This document shows, piece by piece, positions 38,259 through 47,067 of a DNA stretch of 64,000 nt. The DNA is taken from NCBI RefSeq assembly GCF_039529835.1, contig NZ_CP154262.1, positions 1,488,001 to 1,552,000 on the forward strand. Direction: 5' to 3'. The position numbers were made by a program, and so were the translations under genes. Under the pieces are notes generated by a model. That model was not told where the DNA came from and ran no database searches. It saw nothing but the letters and a program-made list of their open reading frames with translations. The stretch's first letter is position 1. Each line of letters starts with the position of its first letter. The stretch comes from Arthrobacter sp. TMP15 (GTDB lineage: Bacteria; Actinomycetota; Actinomycetes; Actinomycetales; Micrococcaceae).

Positions 38259-39329
38259 TCAGCTCCCCAGCTCGGCGCGCAGTGCGGACACGAAGGCGTC
38301 AACGTCAGCCTCGGAAGTGTCGAAAGAACACATCCAGCGCACTTCGCGCGCAGACTCGTCCCAGTCGTAGAAGCGGAACTTTTCCCGCAGACGCTCAGCA
38401 ACGCCAGCAGGCAGGATGGCAAATACGCCATTGGACTGTGTTGCTTGGGTGCATTGCACTTCTGGAAGGTCCTCAACGGCGGCACGCAGTCGAGCGGCCA
38501 TCGCGTTGGCGTGTCCGGCCGACGCCAACCATAGGTCATCGCTGAGCAGAGCTAGCAGTTGAGCTGAAATGAAGCGCATCTTGGAGGAGAGCTGCATGTT
38601 CATTTTGCGCAGGTAAATCAGGCCGTCGGTGGCTGCCGGATTGAGCGCCACAACGATTTCGCCGTACATCATCCCGTTCTTAGTGCCACCAAAAGAGAGC
38701 ACGTCTACGCCGGCGTCGGAGGTGAATTCACGCACTGGTACACCGAGGAAGGCAGCCGCATTGGCCAATCGTGCACCATCCATGTGCACCTTCATACCCA
38801 AGGAATGGGCATGATCGCAGATGGCCCGCACTTCATCGGGGCTGTAACAGGTACCCAACTCTGTGGTCTGAGTGATGGAAACGGCAAGCGGCTGGGCCCG
38901 GTGTTCGTCGCCGAACCCCCAGGCTTCCTTATCGATCAGCTCGGGAGTCAACTTTCCGTCAAGGGTCGGTACGGCCAAGAGTTTCATCCCGCCCACACGC
39001 TCTGGCGCACCGTTTTCATCCATATTGATGTGAGCTGTAGAGGCGCACACAACAGCACCCCACCGCGGCAACAGGGACTGCAATGCCACTACGTTGGCAC
39101 CAGTGCCGTTGAAAACGGGGAAGACATCAACGTCCTTGCCAAAGAGTGCCCCCATCTCGCGGCGCAACCGCGCGGTATAAACATCTTCCCCATAGGCCAC
39201 CTGGTGTCCGCCATTGGCTGCTGCCAACGCCTCTAACACCTCTGGATGGACGCCGGAGTAGTTATCCGAGGCGAAACCAATCACTGATGTGTCGTGAAGT
39301 TGGATAGATTCGGTGCTGCCAATGCTCAC
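38259..39329 (-). CDS. Low-specificity threonine aldolase (beta-eliminating lyase family)
   Basis: PLP enzyme of 356 residues splitting threonine/allo-threonine to glycine and acetaldehyde. Marks: GFASDNYSGVHPEVL at the start, MDGARLANAAAFLG (cofactor Asp), and SFGGTKNGMMYGE with the Schiff-base Lys. GTG start. The downstream region to the DUF3000 gene (165 bases) holds no gene. Lies downstream of the SDR in the same direction but separated by about 50 bases. Confidence 0.9.
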   Translation of the reverse strand: MSIGSTESIQLHDTSVIGFASDNYSGVHPEVLEALAAANGGHQVAYGEDVYTARLRREMGALFGKDVDVFPVFNGTGANVVALQSLLPRWGAVVCASTAHINMDENGAPERVGGMKLLAVPTLDGKLTPELIDKEAWGFGDEHRAQPLAVSITQTTELGTCYSPDEVRAICDHAHSLGMKVHMDGARLANAAAFLGVPVREFTSDAGVDVLSFGGTKNGMMYGEIVVALNPAATDGLIYLRKMNMQLSSKMRFISAQLLALLSDDLWLASAGHANAMAARLRAAVEDLPEVQCTQATQSNGVFAILPAGVAERLREKFRFYDWDESAREVRWMCSFDTSEADVDAFVSALRAELGS

Positions 39330-39377
39330 AATGTACCTTCGATTGTCGATGCGTTGATTAGGGGCAAAATAATGCGC

Positions 39378-40088
39378 CTACAAAATAATGCGTGCGCCGT
39401 TGAGTTCTGCGGCGGATGTAGCAAAAAGCCCTGTTACATTCTCTGCCAGCACAGAGACGTGCGTGAAACCAGGGAATTTACGCTCAGGGGAGCGCGCCCG
39501 CATACCGTCGTCAACAAGGGCCTTCACCACAAGTACGACGGCGGCAGGGCCAGTTTCCGTTATTTCCGCACCGGCCGCCAGGCTGAAGCCCTGTGCCAAC
39601 GCCCCAACCCACGTTTCTGCTGCTGACTTCACAGCTGCGTAGTTGGCGTTACCGAGAGTAGGTGCTGTGACTGATGTTGAGGAGACTATGGCTAAGCGAC
39701 CTACCGGTGAAGCGGCAATATCGTCATAGAAGGCCCGGCTTGTGTTTCGCAGTGTAGTGAGTACCGAGGTGTGAAGGAAATCCCAGTCCATGTCGCTTTG
39801 TTCTGCTATGCCCTTGCCACCACGCCAGCCACCCACAAGATGAACGAGCCCGTCAATTAATCCAAAAGTGCTATGGACCTGGGCTGCTAGTGCGGTGACC
39901 GACTCTGGGTTCGTGAGATCGCACACCAGGGGGATGGCGCCACCGGCTGCTTCGGCGGCGGATGTGATGCGTTCAGCGTTGGAACCAACGGTGATTACAC
40001 GGTTCCCTGCCGCCAGCAGCGCAGCCGCAACAGCGATACCCGCCTGGCTGCTGCCGCCTGCGATCACTACAAGTGGAGAAGTTCTCAT
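39378..40088 (-). CDS. SDR-family oxidoreductase
   Basis: Short-chain dehydrogenase fold of about 236 residues. The N-terminal cofactor motif reads VVIAGGSSQAGIAVAAAL, a variant of TGxxxGxG. The catalytic Ser is in IVSSTSVTAPTLG and Tyr-x-x-x-Lys in NYAAVKSAAE. A GTG at 40106 directly after the DUF6421 stop is an alternative start; both imply coupling to that gene. Substrate unknown; the C-terminus is short. Confidence 0.85.
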   Translation of the reverse strand: MRTSPLVVIAGGSSQAGIAVAAALLAAGNRVITVGSNAERITSAAEAAGGAIPLVCDLTNPESVTALAAQVHSTFGLIDGLVHLVGGWRGGKGIAEQSDMDWDFLHTSVLTTLRNTSRAFYDDIAASPVGRLAIVSSTSVTAPTLGNANYAAVKSAAETWVGALAQGFSLAAGAEITETGPAAVVLVVKALVDDGMRARSPERKFPGFTHVSVLAENVTGLFATSAAELNGARIIL

Positions 40089-40106
40089 GCCACTTACACT
40101 ACCCAC

Positions 40107-41492
40107 TCAGGCTTCCCCGGCGCCTGTGATGCCTGAAGTTGACTCAATAACACCACGCATTTTCTTGCCCAACGCTTCGTAGAACATGGAGAGCGGGAAT
40201 TCATCATCCATGACCTGGTCCGTGATTTCACGCAAGGGCGAGGTCAACGGCAGCGCGTCCGGACCCTTGGCCCACGTGGATGCGGGATTGGGCGTTAGCG
40301 TGGCGGAAACAAGCTCGTAAGCTGCCAACCAGTGCGCCAGCTTGGGCCTGTCGATTGAGCGCCAGTACAGTTCCTCAATCTCGTGTCCGAGTGCTATCAC
40401 AACAGCAGGAACATCGGCCCAGTCGATCGTGAGCTTGGTGTCCGTCCAGTGCAGTACGTGATGCTGATGCAGCCAGGCAAAGAGTAGCTGGCCGCCCACG
40501 CCGTCATAGTTGCGCACCCGTGTACCTGTAATCGCGAAACGGAAAATTCTGTCAAAGATTACTGTGTACTGGACAAGTTTGGCGTGCTTTCGCGCTTCCG
40601 GTGAAGCTTTCTCATCGTGCTCAACAGCCACTGACTCACGGTAGGCGGTCAAATCACAACGAAGTTCCTCTAGTGAGTACAGGAAAAACGGCATGCGTTG
40701 TTTGATCATGAACGGATCAAAGGGCAGATCCCCACGCATGTGGGTCCTGTCATGGATCAGATCCCACATAACGAAGGTTTCCTGCGTCAGTGCCTGATCA
40801 TCCAAAAGTTCGACGGCGTCGGCTGGCAGTTCCAGTCGGGTTACCGCGGCGGCCTCCCGGACCACGCGCCGGAAACGTGCAGCTTCGCGGTCCTGGAAGA
40901 TGGCACCCCAGGTGAAGGTTGGTGTTTCGCGCACTGAGACGCTTTCGGGGAACAGGACAGCGGAGTTGCTGTCATAGCCGGGAGTGAAATCAATGAAGCG
41001 CAGAGGGACAAACAGCTTGTTGGAGTAGCTGCCGGCTTCAAGCTCGTCTATGAACTCGGGCCAGATTACCTCCACAAGAACTGCTTCAACGTGGCGTGAA
41101 GTAGACCCGTTTTGCGTGTACATGGGGAATACCACAAGGTGGCGCAGCCCATTGATCCTGTGCTCCTGGGGGTTGAATGCCAGCAGTGAATCAAGAAAGT
41201 CTGGAATGCCCAAACCACTATCAACCCACGTGGTGAAGTCTTTCACCAAGAGCTCCAGGTACAGCGCATCGTGGGGGAAGTGGGGGGCAAGCTCCTGGAT
41301 GGAGTTTTTAATGGTTTCAATCAAGGAGCGGGCAGCATCATGATCGGAGAGTTCCGGAACTGAGCCGTCCTTGATCTGCACTGCGGACAGCTCTGTAGCC
41401 GCCTGTTTAAGATCTAGCCATGCTGAGTGGTTTGCCAAATTGCCGTCATCAAAGGCGCTGACATTCTCGGGGCTTTCAAGAGTGATATTCAT
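40107..41492 (-). CDS. DUF6421 family protein, possible metalloenzyme
   Basis: 461 residues from ATG 41492 (AAGGA upstream; a 12-codon extension is possible). Large soluble protein of uncharacterised family. Two His-rich motifs stand out: WDLIHDRTHMRGDLPFDPF (HxxxH) in the middle and VIALGHEIEELYWRS (HExxE) near the C-terminus, which together could form a metal site. Followed without a gap by an SDR gene. No function can be assigned. Confidence 0.72.
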   Translation of the reverse strand: MNITLESPENVSAFDDGNLANHSAWLDLKQAATELSAVQIKDGSVPELSDHDAARSLIETIKNSIQELAPHFPHDALYLELLVKDFTTWVDSGLGIPDFLDSLLAFNPQEHRINGLRHLVVFPMYTQNGSTSRHVEAVLVEVIWPEFIDELEAGSYSNKLFVPLRFIDFTPGYDSNSAVLFPESVSVRETPTFTWGAIFQDREAARFRRVVREAAAVTRLELPADAVELLDDQALTQETFVMWDLIHDRTHMRGDLPFDPFMIKQRMPFFLYSLEELRCDLTAYRESVAVEHDEKASPEARKHAKLVQYTVIFDRIFRFAITGTRVRNYDGVGGQLLFAWLHQHHVLHWTDTKLTIDWADVPAVVIALGHEIEELYWRSIDRPKLAHWLAAYELVSATLTPNPASTWAKGPDALPLTSPLREITDQVMDDEFPLSMFYEALGKKMRGVIESTSGITGAGEA

Positions 41493-41573
41493 AGGTGCCG
41501 TCCTTGCTACGCGATGCGTGTGGAGCATTTTTTAAAGCGTAGCAATGGAACAGCAGAACTAATGTTGAATAGT

Positions 41574-41602
41574 CCCGAGCATAAGAGAGTCTCATGCTCG
41601 GG
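41574..41602 (-). terminator. Terminator hairpin after msrB
   Basis: CCCGAGCAT / ATGCTCGGG, 9-bp arms with an 11-base loop, five bases beyond the msrB stop on the minus strand. Confidence 0.6.
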
Positions 41603-41606
41603 GCCT

Positions 41607-42056
41607 TTACGGCGCTTCGGGCGAAAGCTCTTGTGTACCTTCGCGTAGTTTTAGCGAAACGGAGTTGATACAGAAGCGCTCATCGGTGGGCGTGTCATAT
41701 CCCTCTCCTTCAAAGAGGTGGCCCAAGTGCGATTCACAGGCGCTGCAGCGAACTTCCACTCGCTGCATGCCCATCGAATTATCGTGAATGTAGCGCACAG
41801 TTCCGTCGGCCAGTGGCGCAAAGAACGATGGCCAACCACAGTGGGAGGAGAACTTTTCCTTAGATGTGAAAAGTTCGGCGCCACAGGCGCGGCATTCATA
41901 CACGCCTTCTTGGGTGGAGTCCCAGTATTCGCCCGTGTAGGGCCGTTCTGTTCCGGCTTGGCGCAGGACCTGATACTCGGCTGGACTAAGTTCATTGCGC
42001 CATTGAGCATCAGTTTTTACGACTGTGGGCGTGGCGGGGCTTTCGGAAGTTCTCAT
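41607..42056 (-). CDS. msrB: Peptide-methionine (R)-S-oxide reductase
   Basis: Repairs methionine-R-sulfoxide in proteins. 149 residues with the zinc cysteines in CRAC and CSAC, core GWPSFFAPL, and the catalytic Cys in RFCINSVSL (Cys three before the end of RxCxN). Full length. The next gene upstream, in the same direction, ends 14 bases before its start, so co-transcription is likely. Confidence 0.95.
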   Translation of the reverse strand: MRTSESPATPTVVKTDAQWRNELSPAEYQVLRQAGTERPYTGEYWDSTQEGVYECRACGAELFTSKEKFSSHCGWPSFFAPLADGTVRYIHDNSMGMQRVEVRCSACESHLGHLFEGEGYDTPTDERFCINSVSLKLREGTQELSPEAP

Positions 42057-42070
42057 ACTTGACTCAACGC

Positions 42071-42562
42071 TTAAGAGTCGCCAATAAATCCCGAACCGGA
42101 GTACAGATGCAAAACGGGAAGTCCCAATTTGCGCTGAGCCTGGTTGGCCCAGTCCTGCCGGAAGGTGTCGGCAACCGCATGTGGCCGGGTGACAACCACT
42201 GCTTGGCGTGCACCGAGTTCGGTGACTTTGGCAACCAAGGAGGCAACGGCGTCGCCCTCGTCAACACTGCCTGTTGCCTTGGCTCCGGCGGCGTGCAGAG
42301 CATGCATGGACATTGAAAGAATATCCTTGGCCTCGGTCATGACGGTTTCTGCATCTGGCTTCTCGCGGAACTCGCGCAGAGCGCCCGGAAGGTCAAGCAT
42401 TGTCAGCTGGTCGATGACATCGACAAACAAATTACGCCGTGTGTCAGCAGGGACTATCAGCACCAGTTCAACGTCGTCCTCGGCGCTGTAAAGATCGGTG
42501 ATGTTCGCTACGTCCACGGCAGTTAGTGGTTCTTCGGTCAGGATGATGATCGTCTCGGTCAT
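42071..42562 (-). CDS. Unrecognised small alpha/beta protein
   Basis: 163 residues, unknown. The N-terminal IIILTEEPLTAVDVANITDLY and VELVLIVPADT, plus the later ARQAVVVTRPHAVADTF, suggest an alpha/beta fold somewhat like universal-stress or flavodoxin-like proteins, but no family motif is certain. Soluble. A -10-like TAAGCT lies six bases before its ATG. Divergent from the alpha/beta hydrolase and upstream of msrB, so an oxidative-stress link is conceivable but unproven. Confidence 0.75.
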   Translation of the reverse strand: MTETIIILTEEPLTAVDVANITDLYSAEDDVELVLIVPADTRRNLFVDVIDQLTMLDLPGALREFREKPDAETVMTEAKDILSMSMHALHAAGAKATGSVDEGDAVASLVAKVTELGARQAVVVTRPHAVADTFRQDWANQAQRKLGLPVLHLYSGSGFIGDS

Positions 42563-42568
42563 TGCACC

Positions 42569-42574
42569 AGCTTA
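42569..42574 (-). promoter_or_regulatory. Putative -10 box
   Basis: TAAGCT on the minus strand, six bases before the start codon at 42562; no ribosome site between. Confidence 0.35.
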
Positions 42575-42685
42575 GGCTTCCGCACAGGATAAACAATGCA
42601 GGGCGCCCGCCGTGTGCCAAGAAAGTTGGGCTTGCTCACGGTGCGCCGCTCGACGCAGCCCCGCGGCCGTGGGCAGAATGGAGGC

Positions 42686-43906
42686 ATGGCTACCTCAGAA
42701 CAGCAGTCAAGTGCATGGCTTAAATGGGGTGCCTTGGGCGCCGCTGCAGCAGGGATCGGAGCGGTAACGGTTGTCACCGCTACATCTGGACTTGCCGCTT
42801 ACTTTGCCCGGCGCATCATTACTCCCGAAAAACAACGAGTTGACGATGTCGCCATCTTGGCTGTGATTACTGACGGACCCACACTGCAGGTCGTGTTGGA
42901 AGCCCAGCCCGACACCATTGTTGAAGGCAACTATGGGCTTTTCTTTGACAAGGGCCGCGCCCACGCAATTATTGGCCCCATCATTTCTTATGTGCCACGC
43001 GAAGGCAGTGTCACCCGCGAAGTCATTGCTGTCCTTGGCGGGGAACTGCGCAGTGCCACGTCGGGCTGGTGGTCAGGAAGCCTGCACGCCCACCCGGAGG
43101 AGATGGGGTTGGAGTGCGAGGACGTTACCTTGGACCTTCCCGGCGGACCGGGACCGGCCTGGCTCCTTCCCGCACTTGATCCCGGTCCCACATGGGCCAT
43201 CATGGTGCACGGACGTGGCGCCACCCGCAACGAGGGACTGCGTGCGGTCCCCACTGCGCACCGACTTGGCATGAACGCTTTGCTGATGTCTTACAGGAAC
43301 GACGGCGACGCCCCCAAAGCTCCGGATGGCAGATATGGCCTGGGCGTCACGGAATGGGCGGATGTTGAGGTGGCCATTGATTTTGCCATCTCTCGGGGTG
43401 CCAAGGACGTTGTGTTGTTCGGCTACTCAATGGGAGGGGCCATTAGTTTGCAAACTGCAGATGTGGCCCGAAACCGGAAACACATACTAGCTTTGGTTTT
43501 GGATGCCCCTGTTATCAACTGGGTCAACGTGCTGGCGCATCAGGCTGCACTAAATAGAATCCCCAACTACATTGGCAACTATGCCGAACTCATGTTGACG
43601 CATCCGCTGGGCAGGCGCCTGACAGGGCTGGCGGCACCGGTGGACTTCAAGAGCATGGACTGGGTCAGTCGAGCCGTTGAGCTCAGAACACCGTCGTTGA
43701 TCCTGCACAGTATTGACGATGACTTTGTGCCCTACGAGCCCACAGCGGAATTGGCGCGGCGGAATCCGGAGATGGTCACCTTTGAGCCATTCAGCAAGGC
43801 GTTGCACACCAAAGAATGGAATGTTGACCCTGCACGCTGGGAGAACGTTGTTGAAAGTTGGCTGCGTCCGCGTTTGGGCAAGCACGCCCTGCCTCGAGAG
43901 TTGTAA
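42686..43906 (+). CDS. Alpha/beta hydrolase with N-terminal membrane segment
   Basis: 406 residues. A single hydrophobic segment (about 14-36, LGAAAAGIGAVTVVTATSGL) suggests a membrane anchor. The hydrolase domain has the oxyanion region MVHGRGATRNEG, the nucleophile elbow FGYSMGGAISL (GxSxG) and late HSIDDDFVPYEP (Asp) and ALHTKEW (His). Resembles the FrsA/BAAT-like esterase group. GAGG lies very close to ATG 42686, so the exact start is unsure. Substrate unknown. Confidence 0.82.
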   Translation: MATSEQQSSAWLKWGALGAAAAGIGAVTVVTATSGLAAYFARRIITPEKQRVDDVAILAVITDGPTLQVVLEAQPDTIVEGNYGLFFDKGRAHAIIGPIISYVPREGSVTREVIAVLGGELRSATSGWWSGSLHAHPEEMGLECEDVTLDLPGGPGPAWLLPALDPGPTWAIMVHGRGATRNEGLRAVPTAHRLGMNALLMSYRNDGDAPKAPDGRYGLGVTEWADVEVAIDFAISRGAKDVVLFGYSMGGAISLQTADVARNRKHILALVLDAPVINWVNVLAHQAALNRIPNYIGNYAELMLTHPLGRRLTGLAAPVDFKSMDWVSRAVELRTPSLILHSIDDDFVPYEPTAELARRNPEMVTFEPFSKALHTKEWNVDPARWENVVESWLRPRLGKHALPREL

Positions 43907-44722
43907 CCCGTTCCTGACATGCCTGAAACTCCGGCACCGCTGACGGATGCGCCCAGGACTCCTACCGGCCAACAGCTTTCGTGGGTGCGCACGGAACATC
44001 CCCATGCCGATCGAGACGTGCCGTTCCTGCTCACCCAAGAGCTGTTCGTACTCAAGAGCTTTACAAATTTACACAGCGGTATTGGTCAGTGCCCCTGACT
44101 GCAACAAATCGGCGTACTGCGATAATCGCAACAGGCTTGGATTCCACTCGAATTATAGAATACGATTTCTCTTTACGCAGAGAAGCCGAGTGGTTATACA
44201 TGATGCGGTTTTGCTCCGGTTTGCCATTGCACATCTGCAAATTGATTTACAGTGCAAATGGTGGCGAGATTGTTGTCCGCGGGCCCAATGTGAAAGACAA
44301 CTGGACCGGGGGAATCGCATGCGACATCCATGTCCAATGCTGCGGCTGAGGTGGAACTTCAGGTTGGTTCCCGTTGCCGCCCCGATGCAGGCATATCTGC
44401 CGAGACCACCGAACCCATGACGAGGGCGCCGCTCGCCGCTGCAACGAATGTTGATGGACAGTATCCTCAAGAAACATATCAATTTCCGCCTAAGTGTGTG
44501 ACAGGTGTTTGGACGCGGCCCGGCGTTGGTTGAGAAATGGGGAATATTATCAATCGGATGCGATTGGTCAATGCCAAATATCTTGGGACTGTTTCATTGA
44601 AAAGTTTCTTTCCACTGTGGGCAACCGTGCCTGTCCATACGATCGTAAAAAAACTTGCGGCCGTCCTGTCTGCTTTGATATCGCCGACCACGAATCGCAC
44701 ACGCGGGCTGGGGGCTGTTGGC
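43907..44722. other. Gene-poor AT-richer block
   Basis: About 800 bases between the hydrolase and ybaK without a convincing intact gene. From about 44050 the sequence is clearly richer in A and T than its neighbours, and short frames in several registers lack recognisable motifs. One frame (to 44349) reads plausibly as protein but has no known signature. Looks like decayed or transferred DNA. Confidence 0.5.
43919..44098 (+). pseudogene. Truncated reading frame, 59 codons
   Basis: Begins at ATG 43919, 13 bases after the hydrolase stop, with host-like composition for about 45 codons (to VPFLLTQELFVL), then enters the AT-rich block and stops at 44098. The first part resembles a normal gene start cut off by a junction near 44050. 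Family not recognised. Confidence 0.35.
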
Positions 44723-45223
44723 TCAGACGGGGTGGCCGATCTTCGCTGTTATAGCTTGTGTCAGCGTGATGAGGCACGTGGGTGAGAGTTCAACGTCGAA
44801 ACCTCTGCGCCCGCCGGAAACATAAATGGTTGCGTACTGCAGTGCTGATTCATCCACTATGGTGGGGCTATGGTGGCGCTGGCCCAAGGGTGAGATACCG
44901 CCTAGGACATAGCCGCTTCGACGTTGGGCCGTGGCTGGATCGGCCATAGCGGCCTTCTTGTGACCCAGCGCTTGGGCGAGGGCTTTCAGGTCCAAGCTGC
45001 CATTTACGGGTACAACCGCCACCACAAGGCTGTCACCAACCTCCGCCATGAGTGTCTTAAAAACGCGCTCTGGTGCAACACCCATTAAGGTCGCGGCTTC
45101 GAGTCCGAAATTTGTATTCTCCGGATCATGGGTGTAACTGTGTGCAGTAAAAGGCACACCGGCGGCCTTTAAGGCGACAGTCGCGAGGGTGCCAGCGCTG
45201 GTTGAGGAGGTTTTCTTGGCCAT
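44723..45223 (-). CDS. ybaK: YbaK/EbsC-type aminoacyl-tRNA deacylase
   Basis: 166-residue editing protein that hydrolyses misacylated tRNA (Cys-tRNAPro in YbaK). Family parts: the N-terminal AGVPFTAHSYTHDP, a VFKTLMAEVGDSLVVAVVPVNG strand pair with the catalytic-region Lys, KKAAMADPATAQRRSGYVLGGISPLG and the C-terminal GRRGFDVELSP. Full length. Its 3' end abuts the AT-rich block. About 90 bases upstream is the SufE gene. Confidence 0.92.
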   Translation of the reverse strand: MAKKTSSTSAGTLATVALKAAGVPFTAHSYTHDPENTNFGLEAATLMGVAPERVFKTLMAEVGDSLVVAVVPVNGSLDLKALAQALGHKKAAMADPATAQRRSGYVLGGISPLGQRHHSPTIVDESALQYATIYVSGGRRGFDVELSPTCLITLTQAITAKIGHPV

Positions 45224-45312
45224 AGGCCAATTATGCCAGCCGTGTACTCAGCATCCCGGACAAGACGGTTGTGGGCGCAGATTTCCTGTGTTTGGTTCTC
45301 GGTGGTACGCGC

Positions 45313-45771
45313 CTAGAGGGCTGGTCGCACACCGTTGCGAATCTTGCGCTTGACTCGTCCCAACATGGCGGACATGCCGCGCATACGCAGCGGGGAGATG
45401 GCTCGGGTCAGACCAAGCTGTTCGGGCATGTCATCTGGAACAGCCAGGATCTCCTCGGCCGTCAACCCATCAAGGCCTTCGCACAGGACCGATGCAAAGC
45501 CACGAGTGGTGGGAGCTTCCGGGGGAGCTTGGAAGTACAAACGGATGACGTCGCCGTTGTCCGTTTTCTCCGATTCAACGGTAAGAAACAGTGGCGACTG
45601 GCATTCCACCACCTGTTCCAACAACTCGGGATGGTCGCGCAGGCGTTCCGGCAAAGCCGGAAGGGTTCGGGAGAATTCCAAAAGCAGCGTGAGGCGATCG
45701 CGTTCTTCCAATTCTTGGAAGTCTGTGACGATCTCGGCCAACGCTGGGGGAAGTGCTTGTGAAGTAGTCAT
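45313..45771 (-). CDS. sufE: SufE-family sulfur acceptor
   Basis: 152 residues. SufE proteins take persulfide sulfur from a cysteine desulfurase. The active cysteine is present in VVECQSPLFLTVE, and the C-terminal half carries GLTAEEILAVPDDM and SPLRMRGMSAMLGRVKRKI as in the family. Follows the sulfurtransferase gene in the same direction, an arrangement I recall for sseA and a SufE-like gene in mycobacteria. Confidence 0.92.
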   Translation of the reverse strand: MTTSQALPPALAEIVTDFQELEERDRLTLLLEFSRTLPALPERLRDHPELLEQVVECQSPLFLTVESEKTDNGDVIRLYFQAPPEAPTTRGFASVLCEGLDGLTAEEILAVPDDMPEQLGLTRAISPLRMRGMSAMLGRVKRKIRNGVRPAL

Positions 45772-45885
45772 CTACTAAAGCGTACGTTTCTTTTCTTGTG
45801 AGTGTGAAAAATCAATGACGATTCTCTGCCTTGGTACACCACGGTGTTGACCCGGTCACGAGCCAACACCATGGAACGCCACTGA

Positions 45886-46806
45886 TTAGATCGCAGTTGG
45901 CAGTTCACCGCGCTCTTTACCGACGGCAATGGGAACGCGGACAGCATTGCCCCACTCGGTCCATGAACCGTCGTAGTTGCGCACGGTCTCAAAACCTAAT
46001 AGGTACTTCAAAGCAAACCAAGTATGGCTAGAACGCTCGCCAATCCGGCAGTAGGCAACCACGTCATCCCCTGGCACAAGTCCTGCCTCACCTAGATAAA
46101 GGGCTTCGAGCTCCTCACGGCTTCGGTAGGTGCCATCCTCTGCGGCCGCACGTGACCACGGGATGGACGCTGCTGTAGGGATATGGCCACCTCGCAGTGT
46201 TCCTTCCTGGGGGTAGGCAGGCATGTGAGTGCGTTCCCCGGTGTATTCCTCGGTTGACCGAACATCTATCAAAGGCTTGCCCAGGTGCGCCAGAACGTCA
46301 TCCTTGTAGGCGCGAATGGGAGCGTCGTTGCGCTCTACAACTGGGTAGCCTGCGGACGGGGTGACTGCCGTGGCGTCGGTAGTCAGTTCACGGCCCTCGG
46401 CAATCCACTTATCGCGACCGCCGTCGAGCAGGCGAACGTCTTCGTGGCCAAACAAGCTGAAAACCCAGAGAGCGTAAGCCGCCCACCAGTTGGAGTTATC
46501 GCCGTAGACAACAACTGTTGTGTCGCGGGAGATTCCCTTAGCAGCGGCGAGCACAGCGAAAGCCTTGCCATCGATGTAGTCGCGGGTAACGTCGTCGTTC
46601 AGGTCAGTGTGCCAGTCAATCTTGACGGCGCCGGGGATGTGCCCGGTCTCGTACAGGAGTACATCCTCGTCGGATTCAACCACAACAAGGCTGCCGTCCT
46701 GCGTGGCGGCACTGGCCATGGCATTGGCAAGCCACTCGGTAGATACTAGGCGTTCCGGGTGGGCATAGCTTGCGAACTTCTCGTTTGATTCAACTGCAAC
46801 AGGCAT
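45886..46806 (-). CDS. sseA: Rhodanese-type thiosulfate/3-mercaptopyruvate sulfurtransferase
   Basis: 306 residues from ATG 46806, which follows AGAAGGGG; a longer frame (to 46875) is Arg-rich and not family-like. Two rhodanese domains: the inactive N-terminal one (about 20-150, [14 protein letters not shown]-like) and the catalytic C-terminal one with the loop [14 protein letters not shown] holding the persulfide Cys. Works with SufE as a likely sulfur-transfer pair. Confidence 0.93.
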   Translation of the reverse strand: MPVAVESNEKFASYAHPERLVSTEWLANAMASAATQDGSLVVVESDEDVLLYETGHIPGAVKIDWHTDLNDDVTRDYIDGKAFAVLAAAKGISRDTTVVVYGDNSNWWAAYALWVFSLFGHEDVRLLDGGRDKWIAEGRELTTDATAVTPSAGYPVVERNDAPIRAYKDDVLAHLGKPLIDVRSTEEYTGERTHMPAYPQEGTLRGGHIPTAASIPWSRAAAEDGTYRSREELEALYLGEAGLVPGDDVVAYCRIGERSSHTWFALKYLLGFETVRNYDGSWTEWGNAVRVPIAVGKERGELPTAI

Positions 46807-46994
46807 GGTGCCCCTTCTTATAAACTGCTCACGCCGGCGCCGTCCCAGAAAATTCCGGAACCGTTCCGTGGCCATGAGGTACTAAATAGTGTGCCACTGC
46901 GAACATGCGTGCAGCAGCTATTGATCTTTCTAACCGTAACCAGTTAGCGCGCTGTTTACTTCCCCTGCGTTAACGAAACGCAATATGTGGTGGG

Positions 46995-47000
46995 TATTCT
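46995..47000 (+). promoter_or_regulatory. Putative -10 box upstream of a mini-frame and zapE
   Basis: TATTCT, seven bases before ATG 47008. A TTAACG (46970-46975) could be the -35 but the 19-base spacer is long. Confidence 0.35.
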
Positions 47001-47007
47001 TGTAGGC

Positions 47008-47052
47008 ATGAGCCGTGGCCCGTGCACAGCATGTCGGCTGAAATTTTTTTGA
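47008..47052 (+). CDS. Possible 14-codon leader peptide upstream of zapE
   Basis: Reads MSRGPCTACRLKFF then TGA, ending 15 bases before the zapE TTG. Position after a leaderless-type -10 box is the only support; it may be chance. Two cysteines in a CxxC spacing. Confidence 0.3.
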   Translation: MSRGPCTACRLKFF

Positions 47053-47067
47053 TGATCGGAATCGTCC

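Noticed and set aside
44494-44754. Cys-rich frame of about 86 codons
   Set aside because: No ribosome site, overlaps the 3' end of ybaK and shows no known motif; likely chance in the AT-rich block.
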